Positions 19,999 to 28,723 of a stretch of 64,000 nucleotides of DNA are shown here, one piece after another. Both the position numbers and the translations under genes were made by a program. The notes beneath the pieces were generated by a model. That model searched no databases, was not told the DNA's origin, and saw only the letters and a list, made by a program, of their open reading frames with translations. The stretch's first letter is position 1, and each line of letters starts with the position of its first letter. The DNA lies in NCBI GenBank assembly GCA_964447205.1, contig CAYUSB010000027.1:1-64000 (forward strand). The letters are read 5' to 3'. Source of the DNA: JAEUKH01 sp964447205 (GTDB lineage Bacteria > Myxococcota_A > Polyangia > Polyangiales > Ga0077539).

Positions 19999-20808
19999 AT
20001 GAACACGATGCGATGGGCGACCCTGGCCTCCCTCCTCGCGACCGGCTGCCACCGGGGCGAACCGCCCGCTCCGGTCGACATGGCCACCCGCCGGGCCATC
20101 ACCGCCGACCGGGGCGTGGTGGGCGTCGAGGCCGTGCACGCGTTTGACCGCATGACCCCTGCGGACAGGGCCCGCCTGGGCGCCCTGCGGGTCTTCTGGG
20201 GGCACCAGAGCGTCGGGCGCGACCTGATGGGGGGGGCCGGGCGATTGGGGTTCCCCTTCGAGGCCGTCACCGGGGCGGGGGATTACCCGCGGGTGACCCG
20301 GGGCGAGGCCGAGGTGGCCGACAACCGCGATCCGGCCCGCAAGGTCCGGTCGTTTCGTACCCTCGTGCTCGACCGGGGCATCGGGGGGGCCGTCCAGGTG
20401 GTGGCCATGAAGTTCTGCTGGATCGACTTCACCCGCGACACCGACCTCGACGCCATCGAGCGGCAGTACACCGAGGCCGTGGCCGAGATCCGCCGACGGT
20501 TTCCCACGGTGCGGGTGCTCCACGTGACCCCGCCCCTCACCAGCGACGAACCCCGGGAGAACCGCATCCGTCTCGCCTTCGGCCAGCGCCTCCGTCAGCG
20601 CTTCGCCGCCACCGACGTGGTCTTCGACCTGGCCGAGGTCCAGAGCACCCGCGACGACGGGTCCCGCTGCGTCCGCGACCGGTCCGCCGTGCTCTGCGAC
20701 CCGTATCGCTCCGACGAGGGCCACCTCAACGACGCCGGGGCCGACCGGGCCGCCAAGGCCTTCCTGTACGCCGTCCTCCAGGCCGCGGGGTCCCCCTCCC
20801 CCTCCTGA
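19999..20808 (+). CDS. SGNH-hydrolase-like lipoprotein
   Basis: 269 aa from the ATG at 19999, with AGGAG 10 nt upstream. The short signal peptide ends in a lipobox (SLLATGC), so it is probably anchored in the membrane by lipidated Cys. The mature protein has a block-I-like FWGHQSVGRDL (Ser as possible nucleophile), a central HVTPPL and a C-terminal DEGHLNDAG, matching the Asp-x-x-His of SGNH/GDSL hydrolases. The usual GDS motif is not obvious. I think an esterase or carbohydrate-deacetylase-like fold is likely, with activity unproven. It is divergent from the thiolase operon, with about 180 bp between them for two promoters. Confidence 0.65.
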   Translation: MNTMRWATLASLLATGCHRGEPPAPVDMATRRAITADRGVVGVEAVHAFDRMTPADRARLGALRVFWGHQSVGRDLMGGAGRLGFPFEAVTGAGDYPRVTRGEAEVADNRDPARKVRSFRTLVLDRGIGGAVQVVAMKFCWIDFTRDTDLDAIERQYTEAVAEIRRRFPTVRVLHVTPPLTSDEPRENRIRLAFGQRLRQRFAATDVVFDLAEVQSTRDDGSRCVRDRSAVLCDPYRSDEGHLNDAGADRAAKAFLYAVLQAAGSPSPS

Positions 20809-20861
20809 GGGCCCCCCCTCTCCTGCGCCCGACAGGGCCCGTCAGTGCTACCCTGCGGTCT

Positions 20862-21902
20862 GTGAAGCGCGCCTGCCCTGTCACCCTCCTCCTCTTCGGC
20901 CTGCTCGCGGGGTGCGCCGAGGGCTCCCTCGACGGCTCCGACGATGTTCCGACCCCAGGCGATCCCATGGACGCTGCGGTCACCGACCTCGGGCTCCCCC
21001 CCTGGGGCGACGGCCCCGTGCCCCTCGACGACACCGGCAACGGACCGAAGGACACCGGGAACACCCAGCCCGATGTCCCCGCGAGCTTCGACGACACCCC
21101 GGTCTCGACCCCCGACACCGGCACGACGGACGACACAGGCTCTGCCCCCGAAGACATCCCCGACCCGCAAGACACCGGAAGCCTCGTCGACGCGGGGGTG
21201 CGCGACACGGGGGTGCGCGACACGGGGGTGCGAGACACCGGGACCGCGGACGTGCCCCGCACCGACGCCGGCGGCACCTGCGCGGCGCCCCGGAGGCTCT
21301 GCGGCGGGACCTGCGTCGACACGACCACCAACCCCGCCCACTGCGGGGCCTGCGGGACCGCCTGCGCCGCCCCGACCCCCAACTGCGTAGCAGGCCGCTG
21401 CGCCGCCCCGGGCTGCGGGATGGGGGCCTCGGACTGCGACGGCAACATGGCCAACGGCTGCGAGTTTACGCACGCCGGCACGGCCACCTGCGCGGCGGCG
21501 CCCAACCTCGGGACCTGGTGCGGCGACACGGGCTGCGGGTTTCTGTGCCCGTCCACCCGGTCCCGCGTCGTGGCCACGCAAACGGGCCGGACCAGCGCGT
21601 GGTTTCGCGGACGGACCACGGAGTGCTCGATCTGCCCCGCCGAGATCGAGGTGACCTTCACCCTGACGGTCCCCGCGGGCATCGACTACGACCTCTACGT
21701 CTACGACGCCTGCGGCAGGACCCCCATCGGCAGCTCGGCCCTGCTCTCCGGGCAGACCGACCGCGTGACCATTCGCCGCGGCGGGAGCGCCGGGGGCGAC
21801 GACTTCAACTGGTGGGTCGAGGTTCGGTACTACAACGGCAGCGCGTGCTCGCCGTGGAGCCTCACCGTCAACACCCGCAGCAACAGCGCCAGCTCCTGCT
21901 GA
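20862..21902 (+). CDS. Cys-rich secreted lipoprotein with Asp/Thr-Gly repeat linker
   Basis: 346 aa, GTG start at 20862. The lipobox LLAGC (Cys near residue 18) follows a hydrophobic signal. Residues ~20-135 are a flexible acidic linker rich in D, P, T and G including VRDTG repeats. Residues ~140-190 are a Cys-rich segment (CGGTCVDTTTNPAHCGACG) of the type abundant in myxobacterial surface lipoproteins. The rest (about 190-346) looks like a beta-rich pre-peptidase-C-like domain (DYDLYVYDACG, WWVEVRYYNG). Location is likely the outer-membrane surface; function is unknown. The same linker style recurs in the gene at 61580. Confidence 0.75.
   Translation: MKRACPVTLLLFGLLAGCAEGSLDGSDDVPTPGDPMDAAVTDLGLPPWGDGPVPLDDTGNGPKDTGNTQPDVPASFDDTPVSTPDTGTTDDTGSAPEDIPDPQDTGSLVDAGVRDTGVRDTGVRDTGTADVPRTDAGGTCAAPRRLCGGTCVDTTTNPAHCGACGTACAAPTPNCVAGRCAAPGCGMGASDCDGNMANGCEFTHAGTATCAAAPNLGTWCGDTGCGFLCPSTRSRVVATQTGRTSAWFRGRTTECSICPAEIEVTFTLTVPAGIDYDLYVYDACGRTPIGSSALLSGQTDRVTIRRGGSAGGDDFNWWVEVRYYNGSACSPWSLTVNTRSNSASSC
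21198..21242 (+). repeat. 15-bp tandem repeat, three copies
   Basis: Units beginning GTGCGCGACACGGGG, the last slightly diverged, encode VRDTG three times in the lipoprotein linker. Confidence 0.8.
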
Positions 21903-21921
21903 CCCCGCCTCGTACCGCGAC

Positions 21922-22812
21922 CTACGACCCCTTCGCGGCCTTCTCGGCCTCGGCGACCTCGGCCCGGCGGACCATGGCCTTGTCGGCCAGCTCCCGCGAC
22001 GGGGTCCGGCCCGTCCGCAACTCGAACCGGGCCGCGGACACCCCCGAGGCCTTGATAAAGGCCTGCACGTCCGGGTCGGGGTGCACCAGAACCTCCGCGG
22101 GCGGCCCCTGGGCCACCACCTTGCCCTTGATGAGCATGGCCATCTGGTCGGCGATGTCGAACGCACTCACCATGTCGTGGGTGATGACCACGCTCGTCAC
22201 CCCGAAGCGCTCGCGCATCTCGTCGATGAGGGCGTCGACCGTACGCGAGGTCACCGGGTCGAGGCCCGAGGTGGGCTCGTCGTAGATCAAGAGCTCGGGC
22301 TCCATCACCAGGGCCCGGGCAATGCCTACCCGTTTGGCCATGCCCCCGGAGATCTCCGCGGGGGTCAGGGTGGCCGCGTGATCGACCCCGAGCTCCTTGA
22401 GTTTGGTCATGGCCTTGTCGCGGATGTCGCGCTCGGACAGCTTCGTCTGCTCGCGCAGGGGGAAGGCCACGTTGTCAAAGCAGGTCATGCTGTCAAAGAG
22501 GGCGTACTTCTGAAACACCATCCCGAAGCGCCGACGCTCGCGGGCCAGGTCGACCTCGGACAGGGCCGAGACGTCCACCCCGCCGATCACGATGCGCCCC
22601 GAGGTGGGGCGTTCCAGGGCGATGAGGTGCCGCACGAGGGTGCTCTTGCCCGCCCCCGATCCGCCGATGATGACCAGGGTCTCGGCCCGGTCGAGCACGA
22701 GGTCGAGGCCGTGCAACACCGTCCGGTCGCCGTACCGCTTGACCAGCTTCTCCACCACCACATGGGGAGCGGGGCGAGCGACCTCGGGCTTGATCAAGAC
22801 GCCGGGCTTCAT
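21922..22812 (-). CDS. MlaF-type ABC transporter ATP-binding protein
   Basis: 296 aa starting at the ATG at 22812, two bases after the MlaE stop. Walker A is GGSGAGKST, the Q-loop region GMVFQKYALFDSMT, the signature ISGGMAKRVGIARAL (the GGM form seen in Mla/Ttg2A ATPases), and Walker B LLIYDEPTSGLDP. The C-terminal ~45 residues extend past the core. With MlaE it forms the inner-membrane engine that moves phospholipids between inner and outer membrane. Last gene of a four-gene operon with alanine racemase. No MCE-domain (MlaD) gene follows; the next gene is a convergent lipoprotein. Confidence 0.92.
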   Translation of the reverse strand: MKPGVLIKPEVARPAPHVVVEKLVKRYGDRTVLHGLDLVLDRAETLVIIGGSGAGKSTLVRHLIALERPTSGRIVIGGVDVSALSEVDLARERRRFGMVFQKYALFDSMTCFDNVAFPLREQTKLSERDIRDKAMTKLKELGVDHAATLTPAEISGGMAKRVGIARALVMEPELLIYDEPTSGLDPVTSRTVDALIDEMRERFGVTSVVITHDMVSAFDIADQMAMLIKGKVVAQGPPAEVLVHPDPDVQAFIKASGVSAARFELRTGRTPSRELADKAMVRRAEVAEAEKAAKGS

Positions 22813-22814
22813 CG

Positions 22815-23639
22815 CTACACCGTCGTGAGCAGGGTGGTCAGGATGTAGTCGAGCACGAACACGCACACCACGCTCCACACCACGGCCCGGGTGGTGGCCT
22901 GCCCCACCCCCACGGCGCCCCCCGAGGCGTAAAACCCGTGGCGACACGCGATGAGGGTCACGGCGAGGCCGAAGACCACCGACTTCACGAGGCCCTGCAC
23001 GAGGTCGTCGGGGGCCAGCATCGAGCGGATGCGGTCGGCGAAGATCCCCGGGTCGAGGACCAGCATGTAGATCCCGATGATCCACGCCCCCCCGAGGCCC
23101 ACCACGAAGAACACCAGGGTCAGCACCGGGACCATCACCAGCCCCGCCAACATCCGCGGGACGATGAGGTACTGCACCGGGTTGACGGCCATGGTCTCCA
23201 GGGCGTCGATCTGCTCCGAGGCCCGCATGTTGCCGAGCTCGGCGGCCATGCCCGACCCCGCCCGGGCCGCCACCATGATGGCCGTGAGCACCGGGGCCAT
23301 CTCCCGCGACAGGGACAGGGCCACCACGCCGCCCACCATGTTCTCGGCCCCGAAGCGGCGGAAGCCGTACACGGTCTGCACCGCGAAGACCATGCCCGTA
23401 AAGAGCCCTACGAGGCCCACGAGGAAGAGCGACTGGACCCCGACGAACTCCATCTGCTGCACGATGAGCCGGAGACGGAACGGCCGACGAAAGGTCCACA
23501 GGATGCTGCGCAACCCCAGGTCGCCGAGGGCCCCGATCTCCTCCAGGGCCGAACGACCGGGGGCGAGGATGTCACGGCCGAGGCCCCGCATCTGGGCGGC
23601 GAAGGTCGGAGGCGGAGGCGTGGGTTCGGGCTCGGTCAT
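22815..23639 (-). CDS. MlaE-type ABC transporter permease
   Basis: 274 aa from the ATG at 23639. It overlaps the alanine racemase stop by 4 nt. Several membrane helices are evident (FLVGLVGLFTGMVFAVQTVY, LAGLVMVPVLTLVFFVVGLG, and three more). Family markers are the coupling region EMAPVLTAIMVAARAGSG followed by AAELGNMRASEQIDALETM, in which the E-x-x-A-L-x-x-M segment contacts the ATPase. Role: permease half of the phospholipid transport ABC system of the cell envelope. Coupling to mlaF is by 2 nt. Confidence 0.93.
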   Translation of the reverse strand: MTEPEPTPPPPTFAAQMRGLGRDILAPGRSALEEIGALGDLGLRSILWTFRRPFRLRLIVQQMEFVGVQSLFLVGLVGLFTGMVFAVQTVYGFRRFGAENMVGGVVALSLSREMAPVLTAIMVAARAGSGMAAELGNMRASEQIDALETMAVNPVQYLIVPRMLAGLVMVPVLTLVFFVVGLGGAWIIGIYMLVLDPGIFADRIRSMLAPDDLVQGLVKSVVFGLAVTLIACRHGFYASGGAVGVGQATTRAVVWSVVCVFVLDYILTTLLTTV

Positions 23640-24796
23640 ACGCGGTGGGCTTCGACGTGGCGCCGCGGAACCCGACGCGACAGGGCCGTGAGCACCTCGT
23701 ACGCGATGGTCCCGGCCCGGTCGGCGATCTCTTCGGCCCGGATGATCCCGAACCCCCCGGCGGCCGACTGCGCCCCGAGCAGGACCACCTCGTCCCCGAC
23801 GGCCACCCCATGGACCCGGGCCACCTCGGTCACATCGACGCTGGAGAGGTCCATCGAGACGTTGCCCACCACCCGGCACCGATGCCCCCGCACGAGGACC
23901 TCCGCCTCGCGCGAGAGCCGACGAAAGAAGCCGTCTGCGTAGCCGATGGGGATCGTCGCCAGGACGGCCTTGCGCCCGGTGCGGTGCGTCCCGCCGTACC
24001 CCACGGGCTCCCCCGGCCCCACCGTACGCAGGGCCAGGACCTCCGTACGCAGCCGCATCGCGGGCAAGAGCCCCGGGGCCGTGTTGGGAAACGGGCACAC
24101 CCCGTAGAGGGCGATCCCGACCCGCACGAGGTCAAACCGGGCCTCGGGCATCCGCAGGGCCGCGGCGCTGTTGGCCGCGTGCACCACCGAGGGGACGATC
24201 CCCTCGGCCGCGAGGCTCTGCCGGGCTTCGGCGAAACGCGCGAGTTGGGTGACCGAGTAGCTCGGGTCGTCGCAGTCGGCGTTGGCGAGGTGGGTCATCA
24301 CCCCCTCGACCGTGACATGGGGCATCGCGCGCAGCCTGCGAGCCGCCTCGGGGCAATCCGCGGGGAGAATCCCGAGCCGGTGCATGCCCGAGTCGATCTT
24401 GAGGTGCACCCGGGCGGGGGCCTTGAGGGCCCCGAGGGCTTCGAGCTGCGACAGGTCGTGTACGACAGGGGTGAGCCCCGCCTCCACGGCGGCCCCTAAC
24501 CCCTCCCCCGGAACGCTCGACATCACCAGGACGGGCAAGGTCACCCCGGCCCGGCGCAAGGCGATCCCCTCCTCGACGAGGGCTACGCAGAGCCCGTCGA
24601 CCCCGGCCGATTGCAGGGCCAGGGCCACCTCGGGGGCCCCGTGCCCGTAGGCGTCGGCTTTGACCACCCCGTAGAGCCGCGGAGGCCGTGCCTGGGAGCC
24701 CTCGGCGAGGGCCGCCCGGACGGCCGCGACGTTGGAGCGCAGGGCCCCGAGACTCACCTCCGCGCGGGTGGGCCGCACGGTGGGGGGGTCGTTCAC
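23636..24796 (-). CDS. alr: Alanine racemase
   Basis: 386 aa from a GTG at 24796 that overlaps the preceding stop by 4 nt; a longer frame exists but reads as non-protein. The PLP lysine is in YGVVKADAYGHG (about residue 42), the catalytic tyrosine in EPVGYGGTHRTG, and RVGIALYGVCPF and IPIGYADGF fit the TIM barrel. It makes D-alanine for peptidoglycan. Placement in one operon with MlaE/MlaF suggests shared envelope-growth regulation (inference). Confidence 0.95.
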   Translation of the reverse strand: MNDPPTVRPTRAEVSLGALRSNVAAVRAALAEGSQARPPRLYGVVKADAYGHGAPEVALALQSAGVDGLCVALVEEGIALRRAGVTLPVLVMSSVPGEGLGAAVEAGLTPVVHDLSQLEALGALKAPARVHLKIDSGMHRLGILPADCPEAARRLRAMPHVTVEGVMTHLANADCDDPSYSVTQLARFAEARQSLAAEGIVPSVVHAANSAAALRMPEARFDLVRVGIALYGVCPFPNTAPGLLPAMRLRTEVLALRTVGPGEPVGYGGTHRTGRKAVLATIPIGYADGFFRRLSREAEVLVRGHRCRVVGNVSMDLSSVDVTEVARVHGVAVGDEVVLLGAQSAAGGFGIIRAEEIADRAGTIAYEVLTALSRRVPRRHVEAHRV

Positions 24797-25053
24797 CCGA
24801 CCTCGTGCACGCGATAGCTGGTCACGTCGGGGTTGGACTCGAGCTGCCGATGGACCCACTGGGCGTCGCGGGGTTTGACCGCGATGAGCCGCAGGGCCTT
24901 GCCCTCGGCGGGGGTCGGCAGCCCCGAGAACCCCACGGCCTGGGCCTCGGCGAAGGTCATGACCTGGGCTCCGGTCTCGCGCCGACTGTCCTCGGACAGC
25001 AGGGACTCCGGGTCGGCCACGGGGGTGAGGTAGACCTCAAAGACGTGGAGCAT
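24793..25053 (-). CDS. Small conserved-looking hypothetical protein, first gene of the alr-mla operon
   Basis: 86 aa, MLHVFEVYLTPVADPESL at the start. It has a beta-alpha-beta look: an N-terminal strand, an acidic middle helix (TFAEAQAVGFSGL) and a C-terminal basic strand (LRLIAVKPRDAQWVHRQL), a ferredoxin-like layout. No signal peptide or membrane segment. I do not recognise the family. The 4-nt overlap with alr implies co-translation, which is the strongest evidence that it is real. Confidence 0.7.
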   Translation of the reverse strand: MLHVFEVYLTPVADPESLLSEDSRRETGAQVMTFAEAQAVGFSGLPTPAEGKALRLIAVKPRDAQWVHRQLESNPDVTSYRVHEVG

Positions 25054-25142
25054 AGGCCAAGGACTATCCCACCGTCCGACCGCCCTTCACAAGGGGCCAA
25101 CGACGACTTCGCACCGACCGTGGTAGAAGCCCCGCCACGTCT

Positions 25143-26120
25143 ATGCAACCTCCCCCTCTCGCCGTGCTCAACGAGCACCCCGCGTGGCAGGAGCGGCTCT
25201 ACGCCGAGCTCCGCCGACGGTCGCTCCCCTTCGTCGAGCTGCCCCTGCACGCCCATCAGTTTGACCCCTGCGCCCGGCCCTCGCCGTACAAGATGGTCCT
25301 CAACCGGGCCTCCCCCTCGGCGTGGAAACGTGGCCACGCCTCGGCCATCTTCTTCGCCCAGTCGGCCCTCGCGTACTATGCCTGGGCCGGGGCCCGGGTG
25401 GTCAACGGCCACGAGGCCTACCTCCTGGAGACCAGCAAGGCCCTGCAGGCCATGCTCCTGCAGGGTCTCGGGGTGTTGACCCCCCGGACCCGCGTGGCCA
25501 ACAGCCCCGAGGCCGTACGGACCGCGGCCGAGGGCCTCGTATACCCCATGGTGGTCAAGCCCAACATCGGGGGCTCGGGGGCCGGGATCACCCGCTTCGA
25601 CGACCGCGATTCCCTGGAGGCGTACCTCGCCGCGGACCCGAGTTTTGGCATCGACGGGACCGTGCTCGTGCAGGAGTTTCACCCCGCCGCCGACGACCAC
25701 ATCGTGCGGGTGGAGATGCTCGGCGACCGGCACCTGTACTCCGTGCGGATCTACCCCGACACCACGGACTTCAACCTCTGCCCCGCGGACATGTGCCGGG
25801 TAGGCCCCGCCGAGAGTGCTCCGGAGGCGACCGCGGGCGAGGAGTTCGAGCTCTGCCTGGCCGAGGCCCCGAAGAAGCTCCGCATCGAGCGCCACGACGA
25901 GGCCCCGGAGGTGGTGGAGGCGGCACGGGCCATCGCCCGGGCGGGCAAACTCGACGTGTGCGGGATCGAGTACCTGGTCTCGACCCGCGACGGGCGGCGG
26001 TACTTCTACGACGTCAACGCCTTGTCCAACTTCGTGCGCGACGCCGAGGAGGTGGTGGGGTTCGACCCCACCCGGGTGTTCGTGGATTGGATCGAGGCCG
26101 AGCTGCGGGCCCTCGGCTGA
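25143..26120 (+). CDS. ATP-grasp ligase (RimK-like)
   Basis: 325 aa. The ATP-grasp core runs from about residue 100: VVKPNIGGSGAGITRFD is the flexible glycine-rich loop, VLVQEFHPAADDHIVRVEML carries the ATP-side acidic and basic residues, and CGIEYLVSTRDGRRYFYDVN ends with the metal-binding Asp and Asn. The N-terminal 90 residues (LNEHPAWQERLYAELRRRSL) form the preATP-grasp domain. Such enzymes join a carboxylate to an amine or thiol using ATP. The partner substrate is not evident and no biosynthetic cluster surrounds it. Convergent with the next gene, divergent from the alr operon. Confidence 0.85.
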   Translation: MQPPPLAVLNEHPAWQERLYAELRRRSLPFVELPLHAHQFDPCARPSPYKMVLNRASPSAWKRGHASAIFFAQSALAYYAWAGARVVNGHEAYLLETSKALQAMLLQGLGVLTPRTRVANSPEAVRTAAEGLVYPMVVKPNIGGSGAGITRFDDRDSLEAYLAADPSFGIDGTVLVQEFHPAADDHIVRVEMLGDRHLYSVRIYPDTTDFNLCPADMCRVGPAESAPEATAGEEFELCLAEAPKKLRIERHDEAPEVVEAARAIARAGKLDVCGIEYLVSTRDGRRYFYDVNALSNFVRDAEEVVGFDPTRVFVDWIEAELRALG

Positions 26121-26157
26121 GGGCCTCGCCTGGGGGGAGCCGTACCCGCGAGGCCGT

Positions 26158-28668
26158 TCAGAACGTCTGGACGGCCCGGGTGAAGGCGAGGCGCAGGCCG
26201 ATGGTGGCGTCGTGACCGAGGCCCCAGTCGGTGGCGGCCGAGCGGCGGGCGAAGAGGTCGTAGCCCAGGGTGAGGGCCAACGGGTTGAAGAGGGGCAACG
26301 ACAGGCGCCCCGAGGCCCGGACGACCTGGCCCTGGTTGTCGCTCGGGTCGCTCACCGTATAGTCCACCGAGAACCCGCCCTCGATGGCGCGCGTGCCGAG
26401 GGTGAAGAGGGTGCCCGGGCGGGCGGTGAGGGTCGTGACGATGGCGAACTCGGGGCTCGACCCGGTGACGGCGTCGGGGGCGAGGACCTCGGCCCAGTTC
26501 ATACCGCCCGTGAGGTTGAGGGTCATACGCTCCAGGAGCTCGAAGCGCAGCCCCACCGTCGGACGAAACAGGAGATGGTGGAAGTCGGGGTTACGCGGCG
26601 AGGGCGGGCCGTTGAGCTCGGTCTCGACGTACCCCAGGAAGGTCGGCAGGGGCATGTACCACCGCCGGGTCCCGTTGAACCAACGCCACGTCAACGAGGT
26701 GTTGTAGGTGATGAGGTCGAGGTTCTCGATGAAGCCCGTGGAGGCGGGCGTGGGCATGGCCATGCTCGGCGCGGCCACCTGGGAGGCCCGGCCGTAGCGC
26801 ATCCTGGCCTCGTTGTCCCAGGTGTACCGCGGGTGGTCGGCGTCGAAGCGCAGGGTGGTGTCGAAGCGGAGGTTGACGCTCTGGGCCCGCGAGAGCTGCG
26901 GGTCGGCGTACTGGAGCGACTGCGCGCCCATGGGATCGGTCACCAGGGGGTTGCCCCGGATGGTCGTGCTGCTGAAGGTGAAGTCGGTGGTCGAGCGGAT
27001 CACCCAACGCACCTGGGTGGCCGGGTCGACCGGGGCGCTCAGGATGTCGCCCGAGCGGGCCACCGTCAGCCAGGAGGCGAAGGTCTCCTGGAGGGTTCCG
27101 GTCCCGAAGCGGGTGAAGCCCGCGGTCGGCACGCCGAGGCCGCCGTCGCCGCCCCCGGCGATGTAGCCCGTGGTGACCACGGTGTAGAGCAGGGCGTCGT
27201 CGACGGCCCGGCCGTTGACCTTGACCCCCCCCTCGGTGGTGACCCCACGGATGTAAAACCCCTCGGCCCGCGATGCGGCCACGAAGTCCTTGAGCTGCTT
27301 GCCGGTCATCCGCACCCGCTGGAGGGAGTCGGAGAAGGGCATGGCGGCCGACAGGGTGAGCTGCGAGATGGCCCCGCGCACCGGGAAGAGACCCTCAGGG
27401 GCCCGCACCGCGGAGCGGTTGATGATGGCCACCTCGGACTCGGTACGCTCCCGGAGCACGTCGAGGAGGAGCTGCGCGAAACGGTCGCGCTCCAGCGGGG
27501 CCTCCAGGCGACCCCCGGCCGTCGGGCGCCCGAGGGTCGAACAGAGGTGGGTGCGGGTGGCCGTGGCGAAGTTGGCCACTGCCGTGGGGGGCGTTCCGGC
27601 CTGGGCGTGACGGGCCACCCGGGCGGCTCCCGGCTCGATCACCACGACCCCGCCCGCGCGGGCCGCCACCACCGGAACCCCTGACCCTGCGGCCTCGATC
27701 GAGTTCACCCCCTGGGGGAGGTCCTGCACCACGAAGGCGTCGGGTCCCTGCCCTGCTTGAAACACACCGGCCAGGGACATGGCCTGGGGGAGCTCGTGCC
27801 GATACCGCGGGTCGAGGGTGACGATCACGCGGGCCGCCCCGGCCGCCCGGGCCCGCTGAACCTCCCGGGGCAATGCCTCGTCGAGGGCCTCCAGGGAGAG
27901 TCCTGCGCGGCGTTCGGCGGACACGCCTTCCAGGGCCTCGGGGGCCATGAGGCTCACCACGCCCACGCGACCGCTGGGGGTGTCGAGCACGAGGGGCGGG
28001 TCGGAGGCGTCGCGTACGACCTCGCAGAGGGCGGCCCCTGCGGCTTCACAGCGCAGGTTGGACAGGACGTGCGGGACGTTGCGCTGTCCCAGGGCCCGGG
28101 CCGCGGCGAGGAAGGTGGCCCGATCGGCCGCCAGGTCGCGGTGCCCCACGGCCAGGGCCCGAAACCCCGCCCCGTGTACGGCGGTGGCGAGAGCCGCAGC
28201 GTCGTGCTCGACCACGAAGCGGCTCACGGCGGCGGAGCCGAGGAGGTCGCCCGCATCGATCACGAGGGCGTCGGGCTCGGACGCGAGCTGACCGGCCACG
28301 GTCGACAGGACGGCCCCAGACGGGTCGCCCTCGTCGCACTGCAGACCCGAGAACTGCCCGTTGATCCCCGCGGTCACGGCGATGCGCAACGGGGGCGGGG
28401 CCGGGGGCGGAGGCGGAGGGGGCGGGGTGGGCGGCGTGACCTGGGCCCCCGGGTCGGGGGTCGCGGGGGTCACCTGGGCGGCGGGGCCCGTAGGCTGGGC
28501 GGCGGGGCGTGCGGGCTGGGCGGCAGGGCGCGCGGGCTGGGCGGCTGGGCGCGCGGGCTGGCCCGCGGGACGGGTCGGTTGGGCGGGTCGGGCGGGCTGC
28601 GCAAGGGCCGAGGCAGGCGACGCGAGGCAGGCCAGGACGCCGACACAGAACACACGGGACGATCGCAT
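26158..28668 (-). CDS. 5'-nucleotidase (UshA)-like protein with degenerate phosphoesterase domain and C-terminal barrel-like domain
   Basis: 836 aa from the ATG at 28668, with AAGGAG 8-9 nt upstream. A signal peptide (VGVLACLASPASALA) is followed by a Pro/Ala/Gln linker (residues ~25-85) with repeats of ARPAAQP. Residues ~95-330 have the calcineurin-like phosphoesterase order (VIDAGDLLGSAAV; AVGHRDLAADRATF), but the family's metal motifs DxH and GNHE appear as INGQFSG and GHRD, so catalysis is doubtful. Residues ~345-560 match the UshA C-terminal substrate domain (QLTLSAAMPFSDSLQRVRMT, GGVKVNGRAVDDALLYTVVT). The last ~240 residues show alternating strands and end in RLAFTRAVQTF, a C-terminal Phe typical of outer-membrane barrels. 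Likely cell-surface, function unknown. Confidence 0.75.
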   Translation of the reverse strand: MRSSRVFCVGVLACLASPASALAQPARPAQPTRPAGQPARPAAQPARPAAQPARPAAQPTGPAAQVTPATPDPGAQVTPPTPPPPPPPPAPPPLRIAVTAGINGQFSGLQCDEGDPSGAVLSTVAGQLASEPDALVIDAGDLLGSAAVSRFVVEHDAAALATAVHGAGFRALAVGHRDLAADRATFLAAARALGQRNVPHVLSNLRCEAAGAALCEVVRDASDPPLVLDTPSGRVGVVSLMAPEALEGVSAERRAGLSLEALDEALPREVQRARAAGAARVIVTLDPRYRHELPQAMSLAGVFQAGQGPDAFVVQDLPQGVNSIEAAGSGVPVVAARAGGVVVIEPGAARVARHAQAGTPPTAVANFATATRTHLCSTLGRPTAGGRLEAPLERDRFAQLLLDVLRERTESEVAIINRSAVRAPEGLFPVRGAISQLTLSAAMPFSDSLQRVRMTGKQLKDFVAASRAEGFYIRGVTTEGGVKVNGRAVDDALLYTVVTTGYIAGGGDGGLGVPTAGFTRFGTGTLQETFASWLTVARSGDILSAPVDPATQVRWVIRSTTDFTFSSTTIRGNPLVTDPMGAQSLQYADPQLSRAQSVNLRFDTTLRFDADHPRYTWDNEARMRYGRASQVAAPSMAMPTPASTGFIENLDLITYNTSLTWRWFNGTRRWYMPLPTFLGYVETELNGPPSPRNPDFHHLLFRPTVGLRFELLERMTLNLTGGMNWAEVLAPDAVTGSSPEFAIVTTLTARPGTLFTLGTRAIEGGFSVDYTVSDPSDNQGQVVRASGRLSLPLFNPLALTLGYDLFARRSAATDWGLGHDATIGLRLAFTRAVQTF
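28495..28570 (-). repeat. 21-bp tandem repeats coding ARPAAQP
   Basis: Roughly three and a half units of a 21-bp sequence (plus strand GCGGGCTGGGCGGCAGGGCG-like) encode the repeated heptapeptide of the linker in the 5'-nucleotidase-like protein. Confidence 0.7.
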
Positions 28669-28723
28669 GGAAGACTCTCCTTGGCGGGAATCCTGAGTAG
28701 GTGTTGGGAGGGCGTGAGGTGCG

